Shown here one piece after another: positions 27,868 through 37,923 of a DNA stretch of 56,744 nt. The position numbers and the translations under genes were made by a program. The first letter of the stretch is position 1. Each line of letters starts with the position of its first letter. The notes under the pieces are model-generated. The model did no database searches and was not told the origin of the DNA. It saw only the letters and a program-made list of their open reading frames with translations. Source of the DNA: Bacillus sp. FJAT-27245 (GTDB taxonomy: Bacteria > Bacillota > Bacilli > Bacillales > Cytobacillaceae); NCBI RefSeq assembly GCF_001273955.1, contig NZ_LIGI01000001.1, positions 1,665,151 to 1,721,894 on the forward strand, in the 5' to 3' direction.

Positions 27868-28815
27868 ATGGGAAAAATCGCGTTTATCTTTCCGGGGCAG
27901 GGATCCCAGACGGTTGGGATGGGAAAAGAACTTGCCGGGAATCATGAAAAAAGCAGAACCTTATTCAATAAGGCGGACGAGCTTTTGGGCTACAGCCTGT
28001 CGGAAATAATGTTTGAGGGCCCAAAGGAAGTGCTGACCAAAACAGTCAACGCCCAGCCCGCTTTGCTGACGAGCAGCACGGCGCTTCTCGATTTGTTCCG
28101 TGAATCAGGTATTGAGGCCGATTATGCCGCCGGACACAGCCTCGGTGAATATTCAGCCCTTGTTGCCGCTGGAGCCATTTCGTTTGAAGAAGGTGTCTCC
28201 ATCGTTAGGAAACGGGGAGAATTCATGGAAGCGGCAGTTCCAGATGGGCTGGGGACAATGGCGGCGGTACTTGGCCTTGAGCGCGGTCCTTTAGCTGAAG
28301 CAGTAGCGGCTGTTACTGCAGAAGGATATCCTGTTCAACTTGCGAATATTAATTGCCCAGGACAAATCGTCATCTCCGGTACTGCGGACGGAGTTAGGCT
28401 GGCAGGCGAAAAGGCGAAGGAAGCAGGAGCGAAAAGAGTCTTGCCCCTAGAGGTAAGTGGGCCATTCCATTCAAGCTTGATGGAACCCGCCGCTCAAAAG
28501 CTGAGCGATGTCCTTAACGGCGCCCACATCAAGGACGCATCCGTGCCAGTCATCGCGAACGCAGACGCAATGCCTATGCAAAATGCCGAAACAATTAAGT
28601 CAAACCTGGTAAAGCAACTCTATTCCCCGGTATTATGGGAAGATTCTGTCCGGAAAATGATCGAACTCGGCGTCGACACGTTTATCGAGTTCGGCCCTGG
28701 GAAGGTGCTCGGTGGTCTCGTGAAAAAGATAAGCCGGGACGTCAAAACCTATTCAGTTTCCGATGAACAGAGCTGCATGGAAACCATTGCTGCCCTTAAG
28801 GAGGAAAAACAATGA
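27868..28815 (+). CDS. fabD: Malonyl-CoA:ACP transacylase
   Basis: Transfers malonyl from CoA to acyl carrier protein, starting each fatty acid elongation cycle. The 315-residue protein has FPGQGSQ at residues ~7-13, the active-site Ser in GHSLGEYSA near 91, and the catalytic His in GPFHSSLM near 200. The ATG at 27868 is six bases after AAGAGGTG and gives [12 protein letters not shown], the normal N-terminus. Its stop overlaps the fabG ATG. Confidence 0.97.
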   Translation: MGKIAFIFPGQGSQTVGMGKELAGNHEKSRTLFNKADELLGYSLSEIMFEGPKEVLTKTVNAQPALLTSSTALLDLFRESGIEADYAAGHSLGEYSALVAAGAISFEEGVSIVRKRGEFMEAAVPDGLGTMAAVLGLERGPLAEAVAAVTAEGYPVQLANINCPGQIVISGTADGVRLAGEKAKEAGAKRVLPLEVSGPFHSSLMEPAAQKLSDVLNGAHIKDASVPVIANADAMPMQNAETIKSNLVKQLYSPVLWEDSVRKMIELGVDTFIEFGPGKVLGGLVKKISRDVKTYSVSDEQSCMETIAALKEEKQ

Positions 28816-29555
28816 AGCTTGAAGGAAAAACGGCGCTTGTTACCGGTGCATCACGGGGAATAGGCAGGGAAATCGCCCTTGAGCTCGCAAGGCAAGGCGC
28901 GAATGTTGTCATCAATTATGCCGGCAGTGAAGCGAAAGCAAATGAGGCAGCGGAAGAAATAAAAGCCCTGGGACGCGATGCCTTCGCAATCCAGGGCGAT
29001 GTCTCCAATCCTGATGCTGTAGCTGCCATGGTCAAAGAAACAACTGAACGGTTCGGATCCCTTGATATTCTCGTCAACAACGCGGGCATTACACGCGACA
29101 ACCTTTTGATGAGAATGAAAGAATCCGAATGGGATGATGTTATAAATATCAACCTCAAAGGCGTATTCCTTTGCACGAAAGCCGTTACCCGCCAAATGAT
29201 GAAGCAGCGGAGCGGCCGCATTATCAATATCGCCTCGATTGTGGGGGTAAGCGGGAATCCTGGGCAAGCTAACTATGTGGCAGCGAAAGCGGGCGTCATC
29301 GGCCTCACAAAGACGGCGGCAAAGGAACTTTCATCGCGGAATATTACTGTAAACGCGATTGCTCCTGGATTTATCACGACCGATATGACGGACAAGCTGA
29401 CTGAGGAAGTAAAAGCGGAAATGCTAAAACAGATCCCGCTCGCCCGTTTCGGAGAGCCTTCCGATATTGCCAAGGCGGTTGTGTTCCTGGCCTCGGAGGA
29501 TTCCTCCTATATGACCGGGCAGACACTCCATATCGATGGCGGCATGGTCATGTAA
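28812..29555 (+). CDS. fabG: 3-oxoacyl-[ACP] reductase FabG
   Basis: NADPH-dependent short-chain reductase for the first reduction in fatty acid elongation. The 247-residue protein has the cofactor motif TGASRGIGR near residue 10, NNAGITRDN near 87, Ser and YxxxK of the catalytic set in NIASIVG and YVAAKAG near 140-157, and PGFITTDMT near 183. It overlaps fabD by four bases (ATGA). Confidence 0.97.
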   Translation: MKLEGKTALVTGASRGIGREIALELARQGANVVINYAGSEAKANEAAEEIKALGRDAFAIQGDVSNPDAVAAMVKETTERFGSLDILVNNAGITRDNLLMRMKESEWDDVININLKGVFLCTKAVTRQMMKQRSGRIINIASIVGVSGNPGQANYVAAKAGVIGLTKTAAKELSSRNITVNAIAPGFITTDMTDKLTEEVKAEMLKQIPLARFGEPSDIAKAVVFLASEDSSYMTGQTLHIDGGMVM

Positions 29556-29608
29556 TAAAAGGTTGTAAGTACGGGTATTTTTCGGGTAAAAAAACATCCC
29601 GGTTTCGC

Positions 29609-29637
29609 TTTACCCCTATTTTGAAATGCACTATAAT
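29609..29637 (+). promoter_or_regulatory. Promoter of acpP
   Basis: TTTACC (29609-29614) and TATAAT (29632-29637) are 17 bases apart, 23 bases before the acpP start. It would give ACP an expression level of its own. Confidence 0.7.
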
Positions 29638-29659
29638 AGCTTGAGGGGAGGTGACAAGC

Positions 29660-29893
29660 ATGGCAGAAGTATTAGAACGCGTAACAAAGATTATTGTGGA
29701 CCGCCTCGGTGTTGATGAATCCCAAGTAACACTTGAAGCTTCCTTTAAAGATGATCTTGGCGCAGATTCCCTGGATGTAGTTGAACTTGTTATGGAATTG
29801 GAAGATGAGTTCGATATGGAGATTTCTGACGATGATGCTGAGAAAATCGGCACAGTAGGAGATGCTGTTAACTACATAAATAGCAAAAATTAA
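29660..29893 (+). CDS. acpP: Acyl carrier protein
   Basis: Carries growing acyl chains on a 4'-phosphopantetheine arm. The 77-residue acidic protein has the attachment Ser in [10 protein letters not shown] near residue 37. GGGAGGTGA (29645-29653) is the ribosome binding site, so the ATG at 29660 is the start and the GTG at 29651, though in frame, is not. It follows the fapR operon and has its own promoter and terminator. Confidence 0.97.
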   Translation: MAEVLERVTKIIVDRLGVDESQVTLEASFKDDLGADSLDVVELVMELEDEFDMEISDDDAEKIGTVGDAVNYINSKN

Positions 29894-29908
29894 TCGCAGG
29901 TTTCTCGG

Positions 29909-29936
29909 GCTCCGTTTTCAAACGGAGCTTTCTTCT
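29909..29936 (+). terminator. Terminator of acpP
   Basis: GCTCCGTT (29909-29916) pairs perfectly with AACGGAGC (29921-29928) across a TTCA tetraloop, followed by TTTCTTCT. Confidence 0.85.
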
Positions 29937-30012
29937 GTATTATAGAACTACCCGAGGTTTTCCATTAAAGAATGGCATCCCAAAGAAGAATGATGAAGCA
30001 AGGTGGAGACAT

Positions 30013-30762
30013 ATGCGCAAAAACAATAATGAACGAGAAACTGTGGCGGCTCGCGCAAAAGAAAATCTATTTAAAGAATTCCAGGCCAGGATTGGCATTC
30101 AATTTACGGATGAAAAGTTGCTGAAACAGGCCTTTACCCATTCATCCTATGTGAACGAGCATCGCAGGAAGCTTTTTGAAGACAATGAAAGGCTTGAATT
30201 CCTGGGTGATGCCGTGCTTGAATTGACCGTATCAAAGTTCCTTTTTAAAAAATATCCAATGATGAGCGAGGGGGAGCTGACAAAGCTCCGCGCAGCGATT
30301 GTCTGTGAGCCATCCTTGGTGTCTTTTGCAAATGAACTTTCATTCGGAAAGCTTATTTTACTTGGAAAAGGCGAGGAAATGACCGGTGGGCGAACCCGTC
30401 CCGCATTGCTCGCGGATGTGTTCGAGGCCTTTATCGGAGCGTTGTATCTTGACAAGGGGATTGACAGCGTAGTCGGATTTCTGGAAAAAACAATTTTCCC
30501 AAAAATCGATTCGGGCGCATTTTCCCATGTCATGGACTATAAAAGCCAGCTGCAGGAATATGTGCAGCGTGACGGCACCGGAACAATCGAGTACAAGGTA
30601 CTTCAGGAAAAGGGCCCTGCCCATAACAGGGAATTTGTATCCCGGGTTTCCCTTAACGGAGATGAGCTCGGAGTCGGGACCGGCCGCTCAAAGAAAGAAG
30701 CGGAACAGCTGGCCGCGCAAATGGCTCTTACACAGCTTAGGCTTAAGCAGGGGGACAGCTAG
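30013..30762 (+). CDS. rnc: Ribonuclease III
   Basis: Cleaves double-stranded RNA, including rRNA precursors and scRNA. The 249-residue protein has the signature [14 protein letters not shown] near residue 60 with catalytic acidic residues, [13 protein letters not shown] near 135, and a C-terminal dsRNA-binding domain (residues ~170-245, ending AAQMALTQL). AAGGTGGAG precedes the ATG at 30013. It starts the rnc-smc-ftsY unit, as in B. subtilis. Confidence 0.96.
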   Translation: MRKNNNERETVAARAKENLFKEFQARIGIQFTDEKLLKQAFTHSSYVNEHRRKLFEDNERLEFLGDAVLELTVSKFLFKKYPMMSEGELTKLRAAIVCEPSLVSFANELSFGKLILLGKGEEMTGGRTRPALLADVFEAFIGALYLDKGIDSVVGFLEKTIFPKIDSGAFSHVMDYKSQLQEYVQRDGTGTIEYKVLQEKGPAHNREFVSRVSLNGDELGVGTGRSKKEAEQLAAQMALTQLRLKQGDS

Positions 30763-30807
30763 AAGAGGGTACAGAAAACCGGCATTAGCAAGAGGAGGAA
30801 GCAGGCA

Positions 30808-33800
30808 GTGTATTTAAAACGGCTCGATGTTGTAGGTTTCAAATCCTTTGCCGAACGGATAGGCGTCGATTTCGTCCCCGGTGTCACGGCTGTGGTCGGG
30901 CCAAACGGAAGTGGAAAAAGCAATGTCATCGATGCAATCCGGTGGGTGCTTGGCGAGCAATCGGCCAAATCCCTTCGCGGAACAAAAATGGAAGATATCA
31001 TTTTCGCAGGAAGCGATTCCCGCAAGCCGCTAAATTTCGCAGAGGTAACGCTAACCCTTGATAACGAAGATCAGCGCCTTGCGATTGATTATAATGAGGT
31101 TAGTGTAACAAGGCGGGTGTTCAGGTCTGGTGAGAGTGAATTCCTGATCAACAAGCAACCATGCAGGCTCAAGGATATCGTTGATCTTTTCATGGATTCT
31201 GGCCTTGGCCGTGAAGCTTTTTCAATTATCAGCCAGGGCAAAGTTGAAGAAATCCTGAACAGCAAGGCGGAGGAGCGTCGAAGTATTTTTGAGGAAGCAG
31301 CTGGCGTCCTGAAATATAAGCAGCGAAAGAAAAAAGCTGAAAGCAAGCTGGCGGAGACACAGGACAACCTGAACAGGGTTACGGACATCCTCCATGAATT
31401 GGAGAGCCAGGTAGAGCCTCTGAAAATTCAGGCATCAATCGCCCGTGATTACCAGGAAAAGAAGGATGAGCTGGAGAAAATTGAGGTCGCCCTGACCGTT
31501 TATGAAATTGAGGAACTGCACGGCAAATGGGAAGAGCTTTCCCGACTTCTTGACGTACATAAGTCGGAGGAAGTCAAACTGTCCGCCTCCCTTCAGAAAA
31601 AGGAAGCGGAAATCGAGCAGGCTCGTGACCGTATTGCCGCGGTGGATGAGTCGATTAGCGACCTGCAAACAGTCCTTCTCCATGCGAGCGAGGAACTCGA
31701 AAAGCTTGAAGGCAGGAAAGAAGTCCTGAAGGAACGAAAGAAGAACGCCACGCAAAACAAAAAGCAGCTAGAAGAAAGCATAAAGGAACTTTCCGATAAA
31801 AAAGAAGCGCTTGAAACAGAGCGGGAAAAGCTTTTGTCATCAGCCAAATCGCTCGGAAACGAAGCATCCCGACTGCAGGAGAAACTTAAAGCGAAACAGG
31901 GGGAACTAGTTCTTCTCAGCGAAAATGCCGATGATAAAATCGAGGCGCTGAAAAGCGAATACATTGAAGAGTTGAACGCACAGGCGGGAGCCCGGAACGA
32001 AACGAAGCTCGTGCTTCAGCAGCTGGAACAGCTTGACAGGAAGAGTGCGAGGCTTGATGAAGAGAATGGGCGATTCCTCGAACAACGCGCCAATGCGGCG
32101 AATAAGGTCGAAGCGATCACGGCGGAACTCGAATCAGTGGCTAAAGAACTGGAATCCCAGGTGCAGGAATTTTTAAAAAACAAACGGCACCTTGAAACAG
32201 TTAACGCCAACTATCAGAAGCAGGAAAAAATGCTGTATCAGGCATATCAGTTCCTCCAGCAGGCGAAATCGAGAAAAGAGATGCTTGAGGAAATGGAGGA
32301 AGGCTACAACGGCTTTTTCCAGGGAGTTAAGGAAGTATTAAAGGCGCGCGGGACAAAGCTGAATGGAATCGAAGGCGCGGTTGCCGAGGTCGTCCATGTG
32401 CCAAAAGAGTATCAGGCGGCAATTGAAACCGCACTAGGCGGCGCCCTTCAGCATATTATTGTCGACACGGAACAGAGCGCACGTGAGGCAATCCAATTTT
32501 TAAAAAGGAATTCCTCTGGCCGGGCGACATTCCTTCCGCTTAGTGTTATTAAAAGCAAATTCGCGGCACAGTCCCAGCTTGATGTGGCCAGGCAGCATCC
32601 TTCCTTTATCGGGACCGCATCCGGTCTTGTCGAATTCAACGATAAATACAAGAATGTCATTGAAAACCTTTTGGGCAATGTATTGATTGCCAGCGACCTG
32701 AAAGGCGCGAACGAAATTGCCCGCTCCCTTCAATACAGGATGAGGGTTGTTACCCTTGAGGGGGATGTCGTTAACGCCGGAGGATCGATGACAGGCGGGG
32801 CAGCGAAACAAAACGCGACAAGCCTTTTGAGCAGAAAAACCGAACTGGATGAAATAAAGGCGAAGCTTGGTGGTATGGAAGAAAAAACGTCCCAGCTTGA
32901 AGAGGAAGTTAAAGCCCTGAAAGCAAGTGTAAAGGAAACGGAAGGGCTGCTTGAAGAGTTGAGGGAAACCGGTGAAGGAAAACGCCTTGAGGAGCAGCGT
33001 TTGAAAGGTGCACTCAGGGAAGCCGAGCTTGAATTGAAAAATATTAGCGACCGCCTGGCCATTTATGATATGGAAAAAAGCCAAATCACCGAGGACAGGG
33101 AAAGGCTGCTGTCAAGGAAAACCGAACTTGATAGTGCGCTCGATGGCGCAAGGGAGAAAATTCAATCGCTTGACGTTGAAATCGCCAGGCTGTCCGAGCA
33201 AAAGGCAAAGGCCCTTACATCCAGAGAAGCGGTTTCAGAGGAAATCAACAGCCTCAAGGTTGAATTCGCAGCGAAAAACGAACAATATCTTTATGCAATG
33301 GAACAAGTTAACCGGGTGTCGGAAGAACTTGAAGGGGTTTCGTCTAAGCTGGAAGTGCAGAAGGAGGACTTTGGCCTTCTTGTTTCCGAAATGGATGGCA
33401 GCCTATCAGGCGAAGAGCTCCTCCTTGCCGCCGCCGCTGAAAAGCAAAAGGACAAGGAAAATACACTGAAGCTGATTTCCGCTCGCCGGGAAGAAAGGCT
33501 CCATCTTTCTACAGAACTTGAGCAGTCGGAAGCCGCGGCGAAAGAGATCAGAAGGCTGCATAAAGGGATGGCGGAAGCGCTACGCGACGAGGAAGTAAAG
33601 CTGAACCGGCTCGATGTTGAACTGGAGAATAAACTTTCCCATCTTCGGGAAGAGTATTTGCTTACGTTTGAAGGGGCGAAGGAAAACCATCCACTCCTCC
33701 TTCCGCCTGATGAAGCGAGAAGGAAGGTTAAGCTCATTAAGCGGGGCATTGAGGAGCTTGGAACGGTTAATCTCGGAGCCATCGAGGAATATGACCGTGT

Positions 33801-34374
33801 ATCGGAGCGCTATGAGTTCTTGCTGGAGCAAAAAAATGACCTTCAGGAAGCGAAAGATACTCTCCATCTTGTAATCAGCGAAATGGATGAAGAGATGATA
33901 AAGAGATTCGAAGAAACATTCTCAGCTATCCGCATGCATTTCGAGCCTGTCTTCAAGGCATTGTTCGGAGGCGGCCGCGCGGATTTACGGTTAACTGATC
34001 CCGATAATCTTTTGCATACTGGGGTTGAAATTGTCGCCCAGCCTCCGGGGAAGAAGCTTCAAAACCTAGGGCTTCTATCCGGGGGTGAAAGGGCACTGAC
34101 AGCTATCGCGCTGCTGTTTTCAATCCTCAAGGTCCGCCCCGTGCCATTCTGCATCCTCGATGAGGTGGAAGCGGCGCTTGATGAGGCGAATGTGTATCGC
34201 TTCAGCCAATATTTGAAGCGCTACAGTACAGAGACCCAGTTCATCGTCATTACCCACCGGAAAGGGACGATGGAGGAAGCGGATGTGCTTTACGGCGTAA
34301 CCATGCAGGAATCGGGTGTTTCCAAGCTTGTTTCTGTAAGGCTTGAGGAAACGAAAGAGCTGGTTGAAACATAA
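30808..34374 (+). CDS. smc: Chromosome partition protein SMC
   Basis: ATPase of the condensin complex (with ScpA and ScpB) that folds and segregates the chromosome. The 1188-residue protein has Walker A GPNGSGKSNVIDAI near residue 32, coiled coils from about 165 to 500 and 665 to 1010, a hinge domain between about 505 and 660 with GGSMTGG near its end, the ABC signature LSGGERALTAIA near 1091, and Walker B FCILDEVEAALDEAN near 1113. The start is a GTG at 30808 after AGGAGG. Full normal length. Confidence 0.97.
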   Translation: MYLKRLDVVGFKSFAERIGVDFVPGVTAVVGPNGSGKSNVIDAIRWVLGEQSAKSLRGTKMEDIIFAGSDSRKPLNFAEVTLTLDNEDQRLAIDYNEVSVTRRVFRSGESEFLINKQPCRLKDIVDLFMDSGLGREAFSIISQGKVEEILNSKAEERRSIFEEAAGVLKYKQRKKKAESKLAETQDNLNRVTDILHELESQVEPLKIQASIARDYQEKKDELEKIEVALTVYEIEELHGKWEELSRLLDVHKSEEVKLSASLQKKEAEIEQARDRIAAVDESISDLQTVLLHASEELEKLEGRKEVLKERKKNATQNKKQLEESIKELSDKKEALETEREKLLSSAKSLGNEASRLQEKLKAKQGELVLLSENADDKIEALKSEYIEELNAQAGARNETKLVLQQLEQLDRKSARLDEENGRFLEQRANAANKVEAITAELESVAKELESQVQEFLKNKRHLETVNANYQKQEKMLYQAYQFLQQAKSRKEMLEEMEEGYNGFFQGVKEVLKARGTKLNGIEGAVAEVVHVPKEYQAAIETALGGALQHIIVDTEQSAREAIQFLKRNSSGRATFLPLSVIKSKFAAQSQLDVARQHPSFIGTASGLVEFNDKYKNVIENLLGNVLIASDLKGANEIARSLQYRMRVVTLEGDVVNAGGSMTGGAAKQNATSLLSRKTELDEIKAKLGGMEEKTSQLEEEVKALKASVKETEGLLEELRETGEGKRLEEQRLKGALREAELELKNISDRLAIYDMEKSQITEDRERLLSRKTELDSALDGAREKIQSLDVEIARLSEQKAKALTSREAVSEEINSLKVEFAAKNEQYLYAMEQVNRVSEELEGVSSKLEVQKEDFGLLVSEMDGSLSGEELLLAAAAEKQKDKENTLKLISARREERLHLSTELEQSEAAAKEIRRLHKGMAEALRDEEVKLNRLDVELENKLSHLREEYLLTFEGAKENHPLLLPPDEARRKVKLIKRGIEELGTVNLGAIEEYDRVSERYEFLLEQKNDLQEAKDTLHLVISEMDEEMIKRFEETFSAIRMHFEPVFKALFGGGRADLRLTDPDNLLHTGVEIVAQPPGKKLQNLGLLSGGERALTAIALLFSILKVRPVPFCILDEVEAALDEANVYRFSQYLKRYSTETQFIVITHRKGTMEEADVLYGVTMQESGVSKLVSVRLEETKELVET

Positions 34375-34391
34375 AACAAGGACGTGTTGAA

Positions 34392-35378
34392 ATGAGTTTT
34401 TTCAAAAAATTAAAAGAAACGATTACAAGGCAGACGGATAGTGTAACGGATAAATTCAGGGAAGGGCTTTCGAAAACGCGGAACAGCTTTTCCGGAAAGG
34501 TCAATGACCTAGTTGCACGGTACCGCAAAGTGGATGAGGATTTTTTCGAAGAGCTTGAAGAAATCCTGATCCAGGCGGATGTCGGCTTTGATACTGTAAT
34601 GGAATTGATCGATCAGTTAAAGCTTGAGGTAAAGCGCAGAAATATTAGCGACCCGGCCGAAGTCCAGAATGTCATCTCGGAAAAGCTTGTCGACATTTAC
34701 AATGCAGGAGGAAATGAATCTCCCAAGCTGAATATCCAGGATTCGGGCTTAACGGTCATTCTCTTCGTTGGCGTCAACGGAGTAGGAAAAACGACGACGA
34801 TTGGGAAGCTTGCCCACAAATTCATTTCGGAAGGAAAGACCGTATTGCTTGCGGCGGGCGATACGTTCCGGGCCGGGGCAATTGACCAGCTTGAAGTGTG
34901 GGGCGACCGTGTCGGCGCCGCTGTCATAAAGCAAGCCGAGGGTTCGGATCCCGCCGCCGTCATGTTCGACGCAATCCAGGCGGCGAAATCGCGAAAAGCG
35001 GATATCCTTCTCTGTGATACGGCCGGCCGGCTCCAGAATAAAGTGAATCTAATGAAAGAACTTGAAAAGGTGAAGCGGGTCATCGAAAGGGAAATCCCGG
35101 GGGCGCCGCATGAAGTGCTATTGGTACTGGATGCGACAACCGGGCAAAACGCGCTAATCCAGGCAAAGACGTTCAAGGAAGCAACGGATGTGACGGGCAT
35201 CGTCCTTTCGAAACTCGATGGGACTGCAAAGGGCGGTATTGTCCTCGCAATCCGAAATGAATTGCAAATCCCTGTAAAATTTGTCGGCCTTGGCGAAAAA
35301 ATGGATGATCTTCAGGAATTCGACCCCGAACAATATGTGTATGGCCTTTTTGCCGACCAGGTTGACAAAACTGAATAG
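34392..35378 (+). CDS. ftsY: Signal recognition particle receptor FtsY
   Basis: GTPase that docks the signal recognition particle at the membrane. The 328-residue protein has a short N-terminal amphipathic part, the four-helix N domain (residues ~1-105), P-loop GVNGVGKTTTIGKLA near 128, DTFRAGA near 158, DTAGR near 211, and SKLDGTAKGG near 272. It lacks the long acidic A domain of enterobacteria, as usual in Bacillus. In B. subtilis ylxM-ffh follows directly; here the transcript ends in a terminator and a 12 kb module intervenes. Confidence 0.97.
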   Translation: MSFFKKLKETITRQTDSVTDKFREGLSKTRNSFSGKVNDLVARYRKVDEDFFEELEEILIQADVGFDTVMELIDQLKLEVKRRNISDPAEVQNVISEKLVDIYNAGGNESPKLNIQDSGLTVILFVGVNGVGKTTTIGKLAHKFISEGKTVLLAAGDTFRAGAIDQLEVWGDRVGAAVIKQAEGSDPAAVMFDAIQAAKSRKADILLCDTAGRLQNKVNLMKELEKVKRVIEREIPGAPHEVLLVLDATTGQNALIQAKTFKEATDVTGIVLSKLDGTAKGGIVLAIRNELQIPVKFVGLGEKMDDLQEFDPEQYVYGLFADQVDKTE

Positions 35379-35390
35379 GCAGCTAGTTGA

Positions 35391-35424
35391 ACAGTATCGC
35401 AAATGAGTGCGGTACTGTTTTTTT
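35391..35424 (+). terminator. Terminator of rnc-smc-ftsY
   Basis: ACAGTATCGCA (35391-35401) pairs with TGCGGTACTGT (35408-35418) with one T-G pair and a six-base loop, followed by a seven-T run. It closes the upstream unit and insulates the next module. Confidence 0.87.
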
Positions 35425-35428
35425 GTGA

Positions 35429-35457
35429 TTGCTCTTTATTAATGGAAAGTGTAAAAT
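35429..35457 (+). promoter_or_regulatory. Candidate promoter of the MoxR-VWA module
   Basis: TTGCTC (35429-35434) and TAAAAT (35452-35457) are 17 bases apart, just after the ftsY terminator and about 85 bases before the first module gene. A second, weaker possibility is an ECF-like pair TGGAGC (35482-35487) and CGTCTA (35505-35510). Confidence 0.45.
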
Positions 35458-35460
35458 TAC

Positions 35461-35475
35461 ACCAAGTTAGTTGGT
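35461..35475 (+). promoter_or_regulatory. Inverted repeat at the presumed start site of the module
   Basis: ACCAA (35461-35465) and TTGGT (35471-35475) are perfect five-base arms around GTTAG, positioned where transcription from the candidate promoter would begin. It could bind a regulator. Short palindromes occur by chance, so this is weak evidence. Confidence 0.3.
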
Positions 35476-35541
35476 TAATAGTGGAGCAAAAAGGAAAGAA
35501 CATACGTCTAATCTAGTAAGGAATCTCTAGGGGGAATCAAT

Positions 35542-37923
35542 TTGGCTCGGAAAAACGGAAAATGGGTTCTTGTTCTAATCGTTTTACTTATATTTTCTTT
35601 TATCCCATTCCCTGCTTCGGCAGCCGTGGACGGAATCAAGATTACTACAAAAACCGGTTTTGATGGTTATGTGAAAATTGGCAGGGGCTTTCCGGTCTCG
35701 ATTACTGTTGAAAACAGCGGCGACGATTTCCAGGGCGACATGCTCATCAATTTTTATCCAACATACAGTTCATCAGGTGCAAGGGCCATCCATATCGATG
35801 TGCCGAAAGGGAGTAAAAAAACGTACACTGTTTCACTTCCCGGCGTTTCCGATGAAGGCCAGTATGGGAATCCTGCCAACAGAAACATCTTTCTTTATAA
35901 AGGCAGCTGGAAAAACGGCAAGGAAGCCGCTTTCCAGGGCTCAAAAACACTGGCTATGAAATATAGCGTCCAATCATGGAAAACGCTCGGCATCCTTAGC
36001 GAGGAACCAGATCGGCTAAAGGAGCTGAAAGGGCTGCCGGCCGACAGTAAAATCGAAACGGTCATCCTTGGGGGCCAGGCCATACCTGAGGAACAGTCCG
36101 GACTTGAGTTTTTCGATTACATCCTGCTTGATGGGTTTCCGGTTTCAAGCCTGAAACCAGCCCAGCAAGAAGCACTCCTTGCATGGGTGAAAAGCGGGGG
36201 GATTTTGATTGCCGGCGGAGCACCGAATATGGCCCAGGCGTATGGCAAGCTTTACGGCGAACTTCCAATGGAAACAAGCAGAGAATCCAGGGCCGACCTT
36301 ACCGGATTGGAAAGCTCCATCAATCCGGGTGATAAGTTCAAATCCGTACCCGCTTACTTTGGTTCAGTGGCACAGGGCGCGGAAGTGGTCCTGAAGCTCG
36401 GAGAAACGCCGATAGTCGCAAAAAAAGGAGTGGGGAACGGCGAAATTTGGCAAACCGCATTCTCGGCCGGCGAGGAACCCCTTTCATCCTGGAAGGGGTA
36501 TGGCGAATGGTTTTCCTCGATTCTGGCGAAAGCGCGGCCATTAAAAGCGGGAAACAATATGCCGGGAAATTTCAATCCTTATGACAATTACTATTCAATT
36601 GTCGCCGATGTAAACGAGTACTTTCCGTCTGTCCAGTTTTCAACCGGACAAATTGCCTTGATGCTTGTATTTTATGTGTTGCTTGCTGGGCCCGCCCTTT
36701 ATTTCCTTTTAAAGAGGATGGACCGGCGGGAACATGCCTGGTGGGTTGTCCCAACGTTTGCACTTGTGTGCTCGGCTGCGATCTTTGCAATTGGCGCGAA
36801 GGATAGGATTGCAACCCCCCAGGTTAGCCAAATGGGAGTATATAAAGCTTTCGGCGGCCGGCTGAACGGAATTGAAGCTGTTTCGCTTTTATCCAATACC
36901 GGCGGTGATTATACGTTTTCTTTCAAGGGCGGCGAGTTCAATGGCATCCCCGGATCTTCTTTTAGCCCTGCTTCAGCCCCCGAGCGATTCGCGGTTATGG
37001 AAAAAGGAAGGGAAAAGGACCACGCTACCTTCCGGAATGTAGAATATTGGTCAACGAGGATATTGTACGGGACTGCTTCAATTGAACAGGCGGGCGAATT
37101 CAGGACAGATTTCCATTATGCCGGCGGGAACATTACAGGAACCATTGAAAACCATTTTCCGTACGATTTTGATAACGTTTATTTCTTGTCCGGTATGAAA
37201 AAGGTCGAGCTGGGACCTCTGAAAAAAGGGTCGGTGATAAAAGTGAATCACGCACTCAACATTAAATACTTATTAGGGCCAAGTTTCGCAGGGAATGGTT
37301 ACCAGGGTCCCGGCTTTTATGGAAAGGAAATAGAAAAAATGAAGAAAGCCCGGCTTGAGAATGAGGGGGTCAGCTTTCTGTACAATCAATCCAGAGAGAA
37401 AAACAAGCCAATTGTGTATGGCGTTACAAAAGACCAGGTAATGAATGCCGACCTCGTGAATAAAAAAGAAAAAATCACCAGCATTTCGCTTATCTTTCAG
37501 GATGTGGAAGTTCCCGGGGAATTTAACGGCGCTTTCTCAATTAATGAAGATTCCCTTTCGTTCGATTTAATTCCGATTAAAGGTGGGAACATCGACTTGC
37601 CGCCTGAAGGAAGAGAGGCATTCCTCGAAGATGGTGTATATGAGTACATTCTTCATTTGCCCCAGCAGTTATCCACGGGAACTGAGAAGTTTGAGGAAAT
37701 TTCAATTATGCTCCATAAAGGCCAGGCAGCTTTTTCGATAAAAGATGCCACGAGCGGGGAATTTACGAGTCTGGCAAGCCCGGTGACTAGCATTGCCGAC
37801 CGGCCTGAAAGATTCATTTCCTCAGACGGGAAAATAAGGATACGAATTGAAAAAACAGGGCAAAGCGCCCCGTCCGTACGTTTGCCATCGGTAACAATCA
37901 AGGGAGCGGTGGAAAATGATTGA
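35542..37923 (+). CDS. Large secreted/membrane-anchored protein of the MoxR-VWA module, unknown function
   Basis: I do not recognise a named family. The 793-residue protein starts at a TTG after AGGGGGAATC and has a clear signal peptide (basic MARKNGK, hydrophobic core, cleavage after ASA near residue 27). Residues ~30-140 look like an Ig-like beta domain. Residues ~145-335 resemble a class I glutamine amidotransferase fold, with DYILLDGFPV and WVKSGGILIAGG, the place where such proteins sense or bind rather than hydrolyse. Two TM helices lie at about 369-391 and 400-418, so most of the rest (419-793) is predicted extracytoplasmic. Overlap with the following ABC ATPase gene (8 bases) suggests it works with the transporter, somewhat like GldG-type partners. 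Confidence 0.8.
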   Translation: MARKNGKWVLVLIVLLIFSFIPFPASAAVDGIKITTKTGFDGYVKIGRGFPVSITVENSGDDFQGDMLINFYPTYSSSGARAIHIDVPKGSKKTYTVSLPGVSDEGQYGNPANRNIFLYKGSWKNGKEAAFQGSKTLAMKYSVQSWKTLGILSEEPDRLKELKGLPADSKIETVILGGQAIPEEQSGLEFFDYILLDGFPVSSLKPAQQEALLAWVKSGGILIAGGAPNMAQAYGKLYGELPMETSRESRADLTGLESSINPGDKFKSVPAYFGSVAQGAEVVLKLGETPIVAKKGVGNGEIWQTAFSAGEEPLSSWKGYGEWFSSILAKARPLKAGNNMPGNFNPYDNYYSIVADVNEYFPSVQFSTGQIALMLVFYVLLAGPALYFLLKRMDRREHAWWVVPTFALVCSAAIFAIGAKDRIATPQVSQMGVYKAFGGRLNGIEAVSLLSNTGGDYTFSFKGGEFNGIPGSSFSPASAPERFAVMEKGREKDHATFRNVEYWSTRILYGTASIEQAGEFRTDFHYAGGNITGTIENHFPYDFDNVYFLSGMKKVELGPLKKGSVIKVNHALNIKYLLGPSFAGNGYQGPGFYGKEIEKMKKARLENEGVSFLYNQSREKNKPIVYGVTKDQVMNADLVNKKEKITSISLIFQDVEVPGEFNGAFSINEDSLSFDLIPIKGGNIDLPPEGREAFLEDGVYEYILHLPQQLSTGTEKFEEISIMLHKGQAAFSIKDATSGEFTSLASPVTSIADRPERFISSDGKIRIRIEKTGQSAPSVRLPSVTIKGAVEND

